Assembly (NCBI GenBank): GCA_013377095.1
Contig: JACAAY010000034.1
Location: 1-46,827, forward strand
DNA length: 46,827 nt
Direction: 5' to 3'
DNA from: Desulfuromonadales bacterium
GTDB taxonomy: Bacteria > Desulfobacterota > Desulfuromonadia > Geobacterales > Pseudopelobacteraceae
In this document: piece by piece, positions 17,700-27,032 of the stretch
Position numbering within the stretch: position 1 is the stretch's first letter
Layout of the letters: each line of letters begins with the position of its first letter
Notes under the pieces: model-generated
The model's input: the letters and a program-made list of their open reading frames with translations, nothing else
Told to the model about the DNA's origin: nothing
Databases searched by the model: none
Program-made: the position numbers and the translations under genes

Positions 17700-18518
17700 A
17701 TGTTCAAGCAGGCAGCCGATATCATACGTCAGGCAGACGTTTTCATCATCACCGCCGGAGCCGGAATGGGTGTGGATTCGGGACTGCCCGATTTTCGCGG
17801 CAACCAGGGTTTCTGGCAGACATATCCACCCTACGCCCGTTTGGGTCTTTCCTTTTCAGAGGCTGCCAACCCCGCTCACTTTCAGCGGGACCCCGCCTTT
17901 GGCTGGGGCTTTTACGGTCATCGCTGTAACCTCTACCGTTCCACCACCCCCCATGAGGGTTTCCACATCATCAGACGTTGGATTGAACAACGCACGGCAC
18001 CGTATTTTGTGGTCACTTCAAACGTGGACGGGCAGTTTCAAAAAGCCGGCTACAACGAATCGCAGATACTGGAAGTCCACGGTTCCATCCACCACCTGCA
18101 GTGCCTCAAGCCGTGCAGTGACATAATCTGGCCAAACAACGAGCAGCTTTCCATTGACACCGGCAGCATGCGCTCCCGCTCTGTCCCCACCTGTCCGCGC
18201 TGTGGGTGCGTCAGCCGACCGAATATCCTCATGTTTGGTGACTGGTCCTGGCTGCCGCAGCGAACAGAGGAACAAGAGCAACGTTTTGAGTGTTTCCTGA
18301 ACGAACTGGGGGAGAAACGGACCGTGGTAATCGAGATGGGAGCTGGCACGGCGATTCCGACCATCCGCTCGACCTCGGAACGGTTGGGATGGCGTCACGC
18401 TAACACCACCGTACTCCGTATCAACCCCCGTGAACCTGAAATCACGACACCCCACATCTCACTCCCCAGCACTGCTCTGGAAGGTTTACGCCGCATTGAC
18501 CAGCATCTAAACGCCTGA
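17700..18518 (+). CDS. Sir2-like NAD-dependent deacylase, divergent
   Basis: 272 residues. Sirtuin fold: NAD motif [17 protein letters not shown] (about 18-34), TSNVDG (106-111) in place of the usual TQN(I/V)D, the catalytic His in EVHGS (127), and zinc-ribbon cysteines C135, C139, C165 and C168. The first pair is C-x3-C rather than C-x2-C, and FGDWSW replaces the usual FGE. Probably removes acyl groups, or transfers ADP-ribose, using NAD. The Gln-to-Ser change next to the essential Asn puts it in a less studied branch. Follows DUF1015 by 7 nt. Confidence 0.82.
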   Translation: MFKQAADIIRQADVFIITAGAGMGVDSGLPDFRGNQGFWQTYPPYARLGLSFSEAANPAHFQRDPAFGWGFYGHRCNLYRSTTPHEGFHIIRRWIEQRTAPYFVVTSNVDGQFQKAGYNESQILEVHGSIHHLQCLKPCSDIIWPNNEQLSIDTGSMRSRSVPTCPRCGCVSRPNILMFGDWSWLPQRTEEQEQRFECFLNELGEKRTVVIEMGAGTAIPTIRSTSERLGWRHANTTVLRINPREPEITTPHISLPSTALEGLRRIDQHLNA

Positions 18519-18555
18519 TTTACCAGCAAATCCCCTCTGTTTTCCAACTTTACCC

Positions 18556-18585
18556 TTGCCTTGGAACAGGCAGCTGTGATATAAA
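18556..18585 (+). promoter_or_regulatory. Possible sigma-70 promoter of the rpsB operon
   Basis: TTGCCT (18556-18561), an 18-nt spacer and TATAAA (18580-18585), in the 170-nt gap before rpsB. It would give a leader of about 95 nt. The -35 matches only in part, so this is tentative. Confidence 0.35.
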
Positions 18586-18688
18586 CTTACGCTTTTCAAA
18601 TTCACACGCCCTGAAACAAACCGGCGGTGTCCCTTGTGGCTTGCAGGGATTCAACGGGGCGGAGGAAAAACCAAAGGAGAAAACACGT

Positions 18689-19453
18689 ATGTCAAGCATC
18701 AGCATGAAAGAACTGTTGGAGGCGGGAGTTCACTTCGGCCACCAGACCAAGCGCTGGAACCCCAAGATGAAACCCTACATCTTCGGCGCCCGCAACGGAA
18801 TCTACATCATTGACCTGCAGAAAACCGTCCGTTACTTCAAATCCGCCTACAATTTTGTTAAAGAATCGGTCCAGAACGGAAACACCGTGCTGTTCGTCGG
18901 CACAAAAAAACAGGCCCAGGACTCGGTGGCAGAAGAGGCTGAACGCTGTGGCATGCACTACGTTAACCAGCGTTGGCTGGGAGGCATGCTGACCAACTTT
19001 TCAACCGTAAAACAGAGCATTGACCGCCTGAAAAGGATCGATGCCATGTTTGAGGACGGCACCATTGAAGCCTACCCAAAAAAAGAAGCGCTCAAGTTTG
19101 AAAAAGAGCGTGAAAAGCTGCAGAAGATTCTCGGTGGAATCAAGGGCATGCATAAGCTTCCCGGCTTAATGTTTGTCATCGACCCCAAGAATGAAGAAAT
19201 TGCCATCCAGGAAGCCAACAAACTGGGCATTCCGGTTGTGGCAATCGTTGACACCAACTGTGATCCCGATCCCATCGACTACGTTATTCCCGGAAATGAC
19301 GACGCCATTCGCGCCATACGCCTGCTCTCTTCCAAGATGGCTGACGCGGTCAACGAAGGCGCCCAGGCCCGCAATGCCGCCCTTCAGGCTGAAAAAGAAG
19401 GCGATACCGAGGTTGTGGAAGAAGCACCCGAGGAAGTCGTTGCCGAAGCGTAA
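18689..19453 (+). CDS. rpsB: 30S ribosomal protein S2
   Basis: 254 residues. Binds the 16S rRNA 3' domain between head and body of the 30S subunit. Begins [26 protein letters not shown], the canonical S2 start, with [18 protein letters not shown] and IVDTNCDPD further on. The acidic, Glu/Ala/Val-rich C-terminal tail is typical of delta-proteobacterial S2. Start chosen at 18689 because AAGGAG lies 9 nt upstream; the open frame extends to 18641 but that part is leader. Head of the rpsB-tsf pair. Confidence 0.97.
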   Translation: MSSISMKELLEAGVHFGHQTKRWNPKMKPYIFGARNGIYIIDLQKTVRYFKSAYNFVKESVQNGNTVLFVGTKKQAQDSVAEEAERCGMHYVNQRWLGGMLTNFSTVKQSIDRLKRIDAMFEDGTIEAYPKKEALKFEKEREKLQKILGGIKGMHKLPGLMFVIDPKNEEIAIQEANKLGIPVVAIVDTNCDPDPIDYVIPGNDDAIRAIRLLSSKMADAVNEGAQARNAALQAEKEGDTEVVEEAPEEVVAEA

Positions 19454-19488
19454 TACCGTACAGCCTCATTGAAACCATATCTGAACCT

Positions 19489-19519
19489 TCGCGTGGGAAT
19501 CGAGCCGGTTCCCACGCGA
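19489..19519 (+). repeat. Strong hairpin between rpsB and tsf
   Basis: CGCGTGGGAA (19490-19499) pairs perfectly with TTCCCACGCG (19509-19518) around a 9-nt loop, plus a T-A closing pair. No T-run follows, so it is more likely an attenuating or RNA-stabilising hairpin that sets the S2 to EF-Ts ratio than a full terminator. Confidence 0.7.
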
Positions 19520-19588
19520 GCGCCGGGCAGCAGCGGCGCAAAGTACCACACTACATTTCCCGGCCAGAAACGGAAGGAGTTCTTTACA

Positions 19589-20527
19589 ATGGCGATAACA
19601 GCAGCCCAAATCAACGAATTGAGAAAAGCAACCGGAGCCGGTATGCTTGATTGCAAAAAGGCTCTTGAACAGACCGATGGTGACTATGAAAAAGCCGTGG
19701 ATTTTCTGCGAACGAAAGGCCTCGCAGCAGCTGCAAAAAAATCAGGCCGCGCCGCCACAGAGGGCATGGTAGCAGCATTTGTGTCCGACGACCTGAAAAC
19801 CGGCGTTCTGCTGGAGATCAACAGTGAAACGGACTTTGTTGCCAAAAACGATGTTTTCAAAGCATTTGTGGCAAACATCGGCAACCATATCATGACCGCA
19901 TCCCCTGTTGACTGCGCTGCCATGCTTGCGCAGCCCTATAGCGGAGACGCCTCAAAAACTGTTCAGACCTATCTGAATGAATCCATCTCCGTCATCGGTG
20001 AAAATATCCAGATTCGACGTTTTGCTCGTTTCGTTGTGCCGGGTAACGGCTGCATCGGCTCCTATATCCATGCCGGCGGCAAGATTGGTGTTCTTGTTCA
20101 GGTTGAAAGCCCAGCAGTTACCGCGGACAATCGCGAGGCGCTCCAGTCTCTGGTGAAGGACCTTGCCATGCACTCGGCAGCTGCCGCTCCCCGCTATGTC
20201 ACCCGCGATCAGGTACCAGCGGATGTCCTGGAGCGCGAAAAAGATATCTATCGCGCCAAAGCCAAGGAGTCCGGCAAACCGGACGCCATCATCGAGAAGA
20301 TCCTTGTCGGCCAAATCAACAAGTTTTACGGGGACATCTGCCTGAACGAGCAGATCTTTGTCAAGGATACTGACAAGACCATCCCCCAGGTGGTCAAGGA
20401 AACCGGCGCCGCGGTTGGCGGAGCCATCACGATCACGAACTTTGAGCGTTTCGTTCTGGGTGAAGGGCTTGAAAAAAAGGAATCCGACTTTGCCGCCGAG
20501 GTGGCGGCAGCGGCCGGCCTCAAATAA
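19589..20527 (+). CDS. tsf: Elongation factor Ts
   Basis: 312 residues. Guanine-nucleotide exchange factor for EF-Tu. N-terminal UBA-type domain [24 protein letters not shown], then the EF-Ts core with [13 protein letters not shown] and FARFVVPG. The start at 19589 is set by AAGGAG 9 nt upstream and by the family N-terminus MAITAAQI; the open frame reaches back to 19469 through the intergenic hairpin and is not coding there. Length is slightly above the roughly 290 of E. coli but normal for the group. Confidence 0.97.
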   Translation: MAITAAQINELRKATGAGMLDCKKALEQTDGDYEKAVDFLRTKGLAAAAKKSGRAATEGMVAAFVSDDLKTGVLLEINSETDFVAKNDVFKAFVANIGNHIMTASPVDCAAMLAQPYSGDASKTVQTYLNESISVIGENIQIRRFARFVVPGNGCIGSYIHAGGKIGVLVQVESPAVTADNREALQSLVKDLAMHSAAAAPRYVTRDQVPADVLEREKDIYRAKAKESGKPDAIIEKILVGQINKFYGDICLNEQIFVKDTDKTIPQVVKETGAAVGGAITITNFERFVLGEGLEKKESDFAAEVAAAAGLK

Positions 20528-20534
20528 GTGTCAC

Positions 20535-20563
20535 AGCCGGCCGGAATGGCCGGCTTTTTTTTT
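20535..20563 (+). terminator. Rho-independent terminator after tsf
   Basis: AGCCGGCC (20535-20542), loop GGAAT, GGCCGGCT (20548-20555), then nine T in a row. A textbook intrinsic terminator only 8 nt after the tsf stop, so pyrH (start 20598) needs read-through or its own promoter. Confidence 0.92.
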
Positions 20564-20597
20564 GATCCATGCCACGGACTACATTACGGGAGAAAAC

Positions 20598-21317
20598 ATG
20601 AGTCGGCCTTCATTTAACAGGGTATTGCTAAAGCTGTCCGGTGAATCACTTGCAGGTACCCAAGGTTATGGCATTGACCCGCAGACCATCACTGCCATTG
20701 CCAAGGAAATTAGTCAGGTGATTGAACAGGGTGTCCAACTGGCGCTTGTTATCGGTGGCGGCAACATCTTCAGGGGACTGGCCGCCTCATCCCAGGGCAT
20801 GGACCGCGCCAGCGCCGATTACATGGGAATGCTGGCCACCATGATCAATTCCCTTGCCATGCAGGATGCTCTGGAAAAAATCGGCGTTGCAACCCGCGTC
20901 CAGTCAGCCATTGCCATGCAGCAGGTTGCCGAACCCTACATCCGTCGCCGCGCTATCCGCCACCTGGAAAAGGGGCGCGTTGTCATCTTTGGCTCGGGAA
21001 CCGGCAATCCCTACTTTACAACCGATACTGCCGCCAGTCTGCGCGCCATGGAGATCAATGCCCAGGTCATTCTCAAAGGTACCAAGGTAGACGGCATCTA
21101 CACCGCCGACCCGAAAAAAGATTCCACTGCAACAAAAATCCCCAAACTAACCTACATTGATGTCCTCAAAAGAGGATTGCAGGTGATGGATGCAACCGCC
21201 ACCTCTCTTTGCATGGACAATAACTTGCCGATCATCGTCTTTGACTTGACAACACCCGGAAACATCATCAAGGTTATCAGCGGTGAAGAGATCGGCACCA
21301 TCGTACAAGGAGAATAG
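20598..21317 (+). CDS. pyrH: Uridylate kinase (UMP kinase)
   Basis: 239 residues, normal length. Phosphorylates UMP to UDP; hexameric, usually GTP-activated and UTP-inhibited. Amino-acid-kinase fold: [11 protein letters not shown] at the N-terminus, [22 protein letters not shown] and the C-terminal [13 protein letters not shown]. The start ATG at 20598 follows GGGAG. It sits in the conserved order tsf-pyrH-frr-uppS-cdsA, but a strong terminator separates it from tsf here. Confidence 0.97.
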   Translation: MSRPSFNRVLLKLSGESLAGTQGYGIDPQTITAIAKEISQVIEQGVQLALVIGGGNIFRGLAASSQGMDRASADYMGMLATMINSLAMQDALEKIGVATRVQSAIAMQQVAEPYIRRRAIRHLEKGRVVIFGSGTGNPYFTTDTAASLRAMEINAQVILKGTKVDGIYTADPKKDSTATKIPKLTYIDVLKRGLQVMDATATSLCMDNNLPIIVFDLTTPGNIIKVISGEEIGTIVQGE

Positions 21318-21322
21318 AAATC

Positions 21323-21880
21323 ATGGCAAAAACCATACTGAACGACATGAAAACCCACATGGAAAAAACCCTGGGCGTTCTCAAGAATGATTTCCAGAAA
21401 ATCCGTACCGGCCGTGCTTCCACATCTATTCTGGACAGCGTTAAAGTCGATTATTACGGCAACCCCTCCCCCATCAGCCAGGTGGCGACCCTGGCAGTTC
21501 CGGAACCACGCCTGATTACCATCACCCCCTGGGAACCCAAGCTCATTCCAACGATTGAAAAAGCAATTTTCAACGCCAACATTGGCCTGACCCCCTCCAA
21601 TGATGGCCGCGCCATTCGTCTGAGCCTGCCCCCCCTGACCGAGGAGCGCCGCAAAGAAATCGTCAAGGATCTGAAGAAAAAAGGCGAGGAAGACAAGATC
21701 GCCCTGCGTAATATCCGTCGAGACGCCATTGATCGCCTCAAAAAGATGGAAAAAGAAAAGGCCATCACCGAGGACGAACTGAAGAAGCTGGAAAAAGAAG
21801 TTCAGGACAGCACCAAAAGTTTTGAGCTAAAGGTCGACGAAGCCGTGGCCAACAAAGAAAAAGAGGTCATGGAGGTTTGA
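21323..21880 (+). CDS. frr: Ribosome recycling factor
   Basis: 185 residues, normal length. With EF-G, splits post-termination ribosomes. Visible: KNDFQKIRTGRAS near the N-terminus, the VDYYG...PISQVA hinge region, IRLSLPPLTEERRKE and a Lys/Glu-rich C-terminal helix. Starts 5 nt after pyrH, with AAGGAG upstream; its TGA shares one base with the uppS ATG, indicating coupling. Confidence 0.97.
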   Translation: MAKTILNDMKTHMEKTLGVLKNDFQKIRTGRASTSILDSVKVDYYGNPSPISQVATLAVPEPRLITITPWEPKLIPTIEKAIFNANIGLTPSNDGRAIRLSLPPLTEERRKEIVKDLKKKGEEDKIALRNIRRDAIDRLKKMEKEKAITEDELKKLEKEVQDSTKSFELKVDEAVANKEKEVMEV

Positions 21881-22635
21881 TGCTACCACTCGACCCGGAG
21901 CGCTTACCCGTCCATGTGGCCATCATCATGGACGGCAATGGTCGCTGGGCACAGGAGCGCATGCTCAAACGTATTGTAGGTCACCAGCGTGGAGCCGAAA
22001 CGGTAAACATGGTTGTGGAACATGCCTGGCAGGTGGGCATCAAGTACCTGACCCTGTTCGCCTTCTCTTCTGAAAACTGGTCACGACCTGCCATTGAAGT
22101 GCGTGCACTGATGGCATTGCTGAAGAAATACATCCGCAAGGAAACCGCGCGCATGATGCGCAAAAATATTCGCTATAATGTCATCGGCAACCGTGCCGAT
22201 CTGCCCGATGATGTCAACGAAACCCTGGATGACGCTATCCGGCAAACATCAGGTAACACCGGCATGCTCCTGACCCTGGCGCTCTCCTATGGCGGACGCC
22301 AGGAACTGAGCAGGGCGGCGGCCAGAGTTGCCCGCGATGTACTTGCCGGGAAGCTCACTCCGGAAGACATTTCTGTGGAGAAATTCGGCAGCTATCTGGA
22401 TACCGGGGGTCTCCCCGACCCCGACTTCCTGATCCGCACCAGCGGTGAGATGCGCATCAGCAATTTTCTGCTCTGGCAACTTGCCTACACCGAACTGTAC
22501 TTCACGGAAACCAACTGGCCGGATTTCACCATCAATGAGTTTAACAAGGCTCTAGCTGATTTTCAGTCCCGCGAGCGCCGTTTCGGCAAAACCAGCGACC
22601 AGATATCCCTGAGGACTGAGCCATTAAACGTCTGA
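21880..22635 (+). CDS. uppS: Undecaprenyl diphosphate synthase
   Basis: 251 residues. Cis-prenyltransferase making the C55 lipid carrier for peptidoglycan from farnesyl and isopentenyl diphosphates. Motifs: HVAIIMDGNGRWA with the catalytic Asp, GHQRGAETV, FAFSSENWSRP, and DFLIRTSGEMRISNFLLWQ. Start: the ATG at 21880 shares its A with the frr stop and has GGAGG 4 nt upstream; an in-frame TTG one codon earlier is less likely. Its 3' end overlaps the inferred cdsA start at 22623 by 13 nt. Confidence 0.96.
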   Translation: MLPLDPERLPVHVAIIMDGNGRWAQERMLKRIVGHQRGAETVNMVVEHAWQVGIKYLTLFAFSSENWSRPAIEVRALMALLKKYIRKETARMMRKNIRYNVIGNRADLPDDVNETLDDAIRQTSGNTGMLLTLALSYGGRQELSRAAARVARDVLAGKLTPEDISVEKFGSYLDTGGLPDPDFLIRTSGEMRISNFLLWQLAYTELYFTETNWPDFTINEFNKALADFQSRERRFGKTSDQISLRTEPLNV

Positions 22636-23417
22636 TTACCGCCTTCATCCTTCTGCCGATTGTCATCCTGACAATCACCAAAGGTGGCCCGCTGCTCTTT
22701 GCCGTTCTGCTCGGGATTGTCTCAAGCATCGCCCTGTTTGAGTTTTACCGCATGGCTCTGCCGGGAAGATTTGTTGAATCGTGCCTGGCCGCTTTCTGTG
22801 GAATCGTTCTGATATTTGTTCCGTTACTCGGGGATCAAAGCCTTATCCTGCCCGCAGTAATCGGGATATTTTTTCTCTTTACCCTGCTGTTCCTCTTTCG
22901 CATTCGAAATATAGCCGACGCAGCTCACGAGGTAGCCTTCGCCATCCTGGCGCAGCTGTATATTCCGCTTCTTTTGATGCACCTGACCATGCTGCGCCAG
23001 ACCCCCTACGGTGTACAGTGGCTGATCGTGATTATGCTGATCGTCATGAGTAACGATTCGGTTGCCTATTACAGCGGCAGGGCCCTGGGGAAACATCGGC
23101 TCTATCCACTGGTGAGCCCCAAAAAGAGCGTCGAAGGAGCCGTGGGGGGGCTGCTGGGTAGCATGGCAGGCACGCTGCTGGCCAGGTACACTTTTTTTCC
23201 GCAGTTAACCCTGCGGGACGCCGTACTGACCGCCCTGTTCATCGGCATGCTTGGCCAAACCGGCGATCTGTTCGAATCGATGCTGAAACGAAGCTTTGGC
23301 GTAAAGGATTCCGGAACCATCTTCCCCGGCCACGGCGGTGTCCTTGATCGAATGGACAGCATCATTTTTGCGGCGCCGGCCACATACTATTACGTAATCT
23401 ACGTTTTCAAGGGATAG
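22623..23417 (+). CDS. cdsA: Phosphatidate cytidylyltransferase (CDP-DAG synthase), probable ATT start
   Basis: 264 residues. Integral membrane enzyme joining phosphatidic acid and CTP to CDP-diacylglycerol. About seven hydrophobic segments. The C-terminal signature is present: [16 protein letters not shown], then [36 protein letters not shown]. Start: the frame opens after a TGA at 22617-22619, and the next ATG (22752) lies after an obvious first membrane segment. The codons after that stop read GCC ATT AAA CGT CTG; from the ATT the product is (M)[11 protein letters not shown], the usual CdsA N-terminus. GAGG (22611-22614) lies 8 nt upstream of the ATT. Starting at 22752 would lose 43 residues including a membrane helix. 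Confidence 0.85.
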   Translation: MKRLITAFILLPIVILTITKGGPLLFAVLLGIVSSIALFEFYRMALPGRFVESCLAAFCGIVLIFVPLLGDQSLILPAVIGIFFLFTLLFLFRIRNIADAAHEVAFAILAQLYIPLLLMHLTMLRQTPYGVQWLIVIMLIVMSNDSVAYYSGRALGKHRLYPLVSPKKSVEGAVGGLLGSMAGTLLARYTFFPQLTLRDAVLTALFIGMLGQTGDLFESMLKRSFGVKDSGTIFPGHGGVLDRMDSIIFAAPATYYYVIYVFKG

Positions 23418-23422
23418 TCTTC

Positions 23423-24583
23423 ATGAAACAACTTACCATCCTCGGCTCAACCGGTTCAATTGGCGTCAGCACACTTGAAATTGTCGCAGCCCACCCGGAT
23501 CGTTTCCGCATTATCGGTCTGACCGCCGGAAGAAACATTGAACTGTTGGCTGCCCAGATAAAACAGTTCTCGCCTCGTATTGTCGCTGTGGCACTGAAAG
23601 AGGACGTGCCGCGTCTTGAGCGGCTCTGCAGCGGAATGGATGTCAAAATCGTGGGAGGGGTTGAAGGGCTGATAGAAACGGCCACAGCCGAAGAAACCCA
23701 GATGGTGGTTGCTGCCATTGTGGGCGCCGCCGGACTGGTTCCCACTGCGGCCGCCATTTGCGCCGGCAAAGATATTGCCCTGGCCAACAAGGAAATCCTG
23801 GTTACCGCCGGTCATCTCTTTATGGAGATGATCAGTACCCACGGGGTCAAGCTCTATCCGGTTGACAGCGAACACAGCGCTATTTTCCAGTCTCTGGAGG
23901 GGCACAGAAACGAGGACATCAGCAAGATCATCCTGACCGCATCAGGCGGACCGTTCCTGAATACACCGCTTGATCAACTGTCCGGCGTCACCGTTCGCGA
24001 TGCCCTCAACCATCCCAACTGGAGCATGGGCAAAAAAATCACCATCGACTCGGCAACCATGATGAACAAAGGGCTGGAAGTCATCGAGGCCCACTGGCTT
24101 TTCAATGCGCCCATGGAGAAGATCGACATCAATATCCACCCCCAGAGCATTCTCCACTCCATGGTTGAATACGTTGATGGCTGTGTCATTGCACAATTGG
24201 GAACACCGGACATGAAGGCGCCCATCGCCTACGCCCTCTCCTACCCCGAACGCGTTGCCACCGGCATACAGCCCCTGGACCTGACCACGGTTTCCGGTCT
24301 GACCTTCTTTAAACCTGATCTTGAAAAGTTCCGCTGCCTGAGCCTGGCCTACCGCGCCATCCAGGAGGGGGAAAGCATGCCGGCGGTCATGAACGCGGCC
24401 AACGAGATCGCCGTGGAGGCCTTTCTGGAGGGGAGGATCGGTTTTCTTCAGATCGCACAGATCATTGAAAGCACCATGGACGCCCACCAGGCCCATGACC
24501 TGCACAGCATCGAAGAGGTGCTGCATGCCGACCAGTGGGGCCGCACAACTGCCCGTGAGATCAGTAAGAGGCTGACGAACTGA
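23423..24583 (+). CDS. dxr: 1-deoxy-D-xylulose 5-phosphate reductoisomerase
   Basis: 386 residues. Second step of the MEP isoprenoid pathway, NADPH- and divalent-metal-dependent. N-terminal [19 protein letters not shown] motif, [11 protein letters not shown], the metal-binding [28 protein letters not shown], and [12 protein letters not shown]. Length is normal. It begins 5 nt after cdsA and is followed almost directly by rseP. With uppS upstream it groups isoprenoid supply and lipid-carrier synthesis in one run. Confidence 0.97.
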   Translation: MKQLTILGSTGSIGVSTLEIVAAHPDRFRIIGLTAGRNIELLAAQIKQFSPRIVAVALKEDVPRLERLCSGMDVKIVGGVEGLIETATAEETQMVVAAIVGAAGLVPTAAAICAGKDIALANKEILVTAGHLFMEMISTHGVKLYPVDSEHSAIFQSLEGHRNEDISKIILTASGGPFLNTPLDQLSGVTVRDALNHPNWSMGKKITIDSATMMNKGLEVIEAHWLFNAPMEKIDINIHPQSILHSMVEYVDGCVIAQLGTPDMKAPIAYALSYPERVATGIQPLDLTTVSGLTFFKPDLEKFRCLSLAYRAIQEGESMPAVMNAANEIAVEAFLEGRIGFLQIAQIIESTMDAHQAHDLHSIEEVLHADQWGRTTAREISKRLTN

Positions 24584-24584
24584 T

Positions 24585-25709
24585 ATGATGGTTATCTACG
24601 CAATCATAACGCTTGGGGTACTGATCTTTGTCCACGAAATGGGCCATTTTATCGTTGCCAAACTCTCCAACGTCAAGGTGGAAAAGTTCTCGCTCGGTTT
24701 TGGTCCGAAACTGTTCGGCAAACGGATCGGCGAGACAGAGTATCTTCTTTCCGCCTTTCCGCTGGGCGGGTATGTCAAGATGTTCGGTGAAGGTGGCTAT
24801 ATTGAGGGCGCTGATACGTCCCCAAAGGGTGAGCAATCGGAGCCGGAATCAGACGGGCAGCGGGAACTGACCGACGAGGAAAAACAGCGCTCCTTTGCCC
24901 ATAAACCTGTCTTGATCCGGATTGCCATCGTCATGGCCGGCCCCATTTTCAACCTGGTCTTTGCCTGGCTCGCCTTTATCGTACTCAGCATGCTGGGGGT
25001 CCCCACCGTCACCACCAAAATCGGAGAGGTGCTCAAGGACAAACCAGCAGCCAGGGCCGGCATGCTCAAAAACGACGTGGTAACCAGCATCAACGGCAAA
25101 GCGGTATCCCGCTGGGACGACTTCGCCGCTGTCATCATTGAAAGCAAGGGACGCCCCCTGAGTGTGGGTGTCAAACGCGGTGCCCAGGAACTGCAATTCA
25201 CGGTTACCCCGGAGGCGCGTGCTACAAAAAATATCTTTGGCGAAAAAATCAACAATTTTGCTATCGGTGTCGCCTCCTCCGGGGAAATCGTCACCGAGTA
25301 CTATTCTCCCTTCCAGGCACTTGGAGTGGGCACCTCGCAGACCATCAAGGTTATTGATCTGACCGTCATGTCCCTGGTCAAGATGGCGCAGCGCGTCGTT
25401 CCGCTGGACAGCGTCGGCGGTCCGATCATGATCGCCAAGATGGCCGGCGAGCAGGCCTCAGCCGGAGGAGCCAGCTTTCTGGCCTTCATGGCGCTGCTCT
25501 CCATCAACCTGGGAATTCTGAATCTCCTGCCGGTACCGATTCTGGATGGCGGCCATCTCTTCTTCTATATCTGGGAGCTGGTGTTCCGTAAACCGGTCAA
25601 AAAAGAAGTGCGAGAATACGCCCAGCAGATCGGCATGGCCCTGTTGCTGGGGCTTATGGTGCTGGCGTTTTACAACGACATCGTCAGATATTTCGTGGGG
25701 CAGGGCTAG
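24585..25709 (+). CDS. rseP: Site-2 protease RseP (M50 family)
   Basis: 374 residues. Intramembrane zinc metalloprotease that cleaves membrane-anchored regulators in envelope stress. HEMGH metal motif at the N-terminus (first membrane segment), GGYVKMFGEGG, one PDZ domain (about 135-215; E. coli RseP has two), and the third zinc ligand region NLLPVPILDGGHL near the C-terminal membrane segments. Tandem ATGs at 24585 and 24588; AGAGG lies about 12 nt upstream. It follows dxr by 1 nt in the conserved order. Confidence 0.95.
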   Translation: MMVIYAIITLGVLIFVHEMGHFIVAKLSNVKVEKFSLGFGPKLFGKRIGETEYLLSAFPLGGYVKMFGEGGYIEGADTSPKGEQSEPESDGQRELTDEEKQRSFAHKPVLIRIAIVMAGPIFNLVFAWLAFIVLSMLGVPTVTTKIGEVLKDKPAARAGMLKNDVVTSINGKAVSRWDDFAAVIIESKGRPLSVGVKRGAQELQFTVTPEARATKNIFGEKINNFAIGVASSGEIVTEYYSPFQALGVGTSQTIKVIDLTVMSLVKMAQRVVPLDSVGGPIMIAKMAGEQASAGGASFLAFMALLSINLGILNLLPVPILDGGHLFFYIWELVFRKPVKKEVREYAQQIGMALLLGLMVLAFYNDIVRYFVGQG

Positions 25710-25770
25710 CCAACCTGCCTACCACTTCCGGGTCATCAGCGCCCCTGGTGAACACAGGTATCCCGCCCCC

Positions 25771-26643
25771 ATGTCAACCCTCGCCTTTTCCCTGATCGTC
25801 ACCTCGGCGGTGATGCACGCCCTCTGGAATCTGCTGGTAAAACGGTGCCGTCACAAGACGGTTTTTATCTGGTGGATGTTTGTCGCTTCAAGCACGCTGT
25901 TTACCCTGACCCTGCCGTTTGTTCCGGAGCGCTTCACCTGGCCCACTGCCCATACCCTGCTGATGGCATCCATCGGCGCATCCTGTTTCGTTCTCTACCA
26001 CCTGTTGAACGGCAGGGCCTACCGCAGTGGGGATCTGTCGGTGGTCTATCCCCTCACCCAGACATCCATCATCTATGTCCCGATCTGGGGCATGTCCCTG
26101 CTGGGGGAAAGGCTCACTCCGCTGGGCGTCGGCGGCATCCTGCTGGTGATCCTCGGTACCTACTCTGTGCAGTTGCAGCGACTCTCCCTGGCGGACATGC
26201 TGCGCCCCTTCCGTGATCTGCGCAACCAGTCGGTCAGGGCCTCACTGGCAGCCGGCTTTATCTACTCCATCGGCTCCATTGCTGAAAAAGACGGCGTCAA
26301 GCAGTGCCCGCCGGTATACTTTACCTATTTTTTGGTGATGATGATGTTGCTGCTCATGTCGCTCAACCTCTGCCGCGCCCGCTACCGCCAACTCATCCCG
26401 GCCGAGTTTCGCGAGAACTGGCGGCTGATTCTCTGCAGCGGGCCGATCATGATGGCCTCATTTCTCACCTTCCGCTACGGACTCAACATGGCTCCCGTGA
26501 GTTATGCCGTCCCGGTTCGCCAGGTCAGCATCATGGTCGGGGTCTTGATCGGCATCCTTTTTCTGGGTGAATCCTTCGGAAAAATCAGGATCATGTCGGC
26601 CCTGTTCATTCTGTGCGGCGCGATTCTGATCCGGCTCGGTTAG
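25771..26643 (+). CDS. EamA/DMT-superfamily permease
   Basis: 290 residues, ten predicted membrane segments in two five-helix repeats as in EamA transporters. Probably exports a small metabolite; the substrate cannot be told. Starts MSTLAFSLIVTSAVMHALWNLLVKR, a usual EamA beginning ('MHALWNL'), so 25771 is chosen over the longer open frame from 25546 that overlaps rseP. No strong ribosome binding site. Convergent with the small membrane protein gene 17 nt away. Confidence 0.85.
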   Translation: MSTLAFSLIVTSAVMHALWNLLVKRCRHKTVFIWWMFVASSTLFTLTLPFVPERFTWPTAHTLLMASIGASCFVLYHLLNGRAYRSGDLSVVYPLTQTSIIYVPIWGMSLLGERLTPLGVGGILLVILGTYSVQLQRLSLADMLRPFRDLRNQSVRASLAAGFIYSIGSIAEKDGVKQCPPVYFTYFLVMMMLLLMSLNLCRARYRQLIPAEFRENWRLILCSGPIMMASFLTFRYGLNMAPVSYAVPVRQVSIMVGVLIGILFLGESFGKIRIMSALFILCGAILIRLG

Positions 26644-26660
26644 TTCGAAATCACGTCGCA

Positions 26661-26876
26661 TCAGACCTTTCTGAAGCCGATGAGTCCTCCCAGACCAGCC
26701 AGCAAGCCGCCCCAGGCAATCAGCAGTTGCTTGGGGGTATACTGTCCCTTCAGGTCCGGAACATTTTTGATCACCCACTCGCCCAGCGCCTCGGTGGCGC
26801 CAACCGTGAAGGCCGAGTAAAAGAGCGCGGCACCGACGAGAAAGAGTGTGATACCGATGATTTTTTTCATTTCCAT
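26661..26876 (-). CDS. Small two-helix membrane protein
   Basis: 71 residues, with hydrophobic segments at about 5-22 and 48-66, ending GLIGFRKV. GGGGG lies 5-6 nt before the ATG. It resembles short DUF3185-like proteins in size and start (MKKIIGI) but the match is weak. Function unknown. It shares a 156-nt divergent promoter region with the nucleotidyltransferase gene. Confidence 0.7.
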   Translation of the reverse strand: MEMKKIIGITLFLVGAALFYSAFTVGATEALGEWVIKNVPDLKGQYTPKQLLIAWGGLLAGLGGLIGFRKV

Positions 26877-27032
26877 GTATTCCCCCTAAACCTTTTATTG
26901 CCCTGCTTTCTACACCACCACACCGGCACTGTCAACAGAGCGTCCTATAAGCGGGGTTTTCAAACAGAACGTTGAACATGCCTCACCCTGTGATACCGTT
27001 GAGATGCCGCACGACTGCGGAAAGGCCCAATC

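Noticed and set aside
18519..18688. Known ribosomal-protein leader RNA before rpsB
   Set aside because: The gap shows a possible promoter but I could not recognise a specific S2-binding structure.
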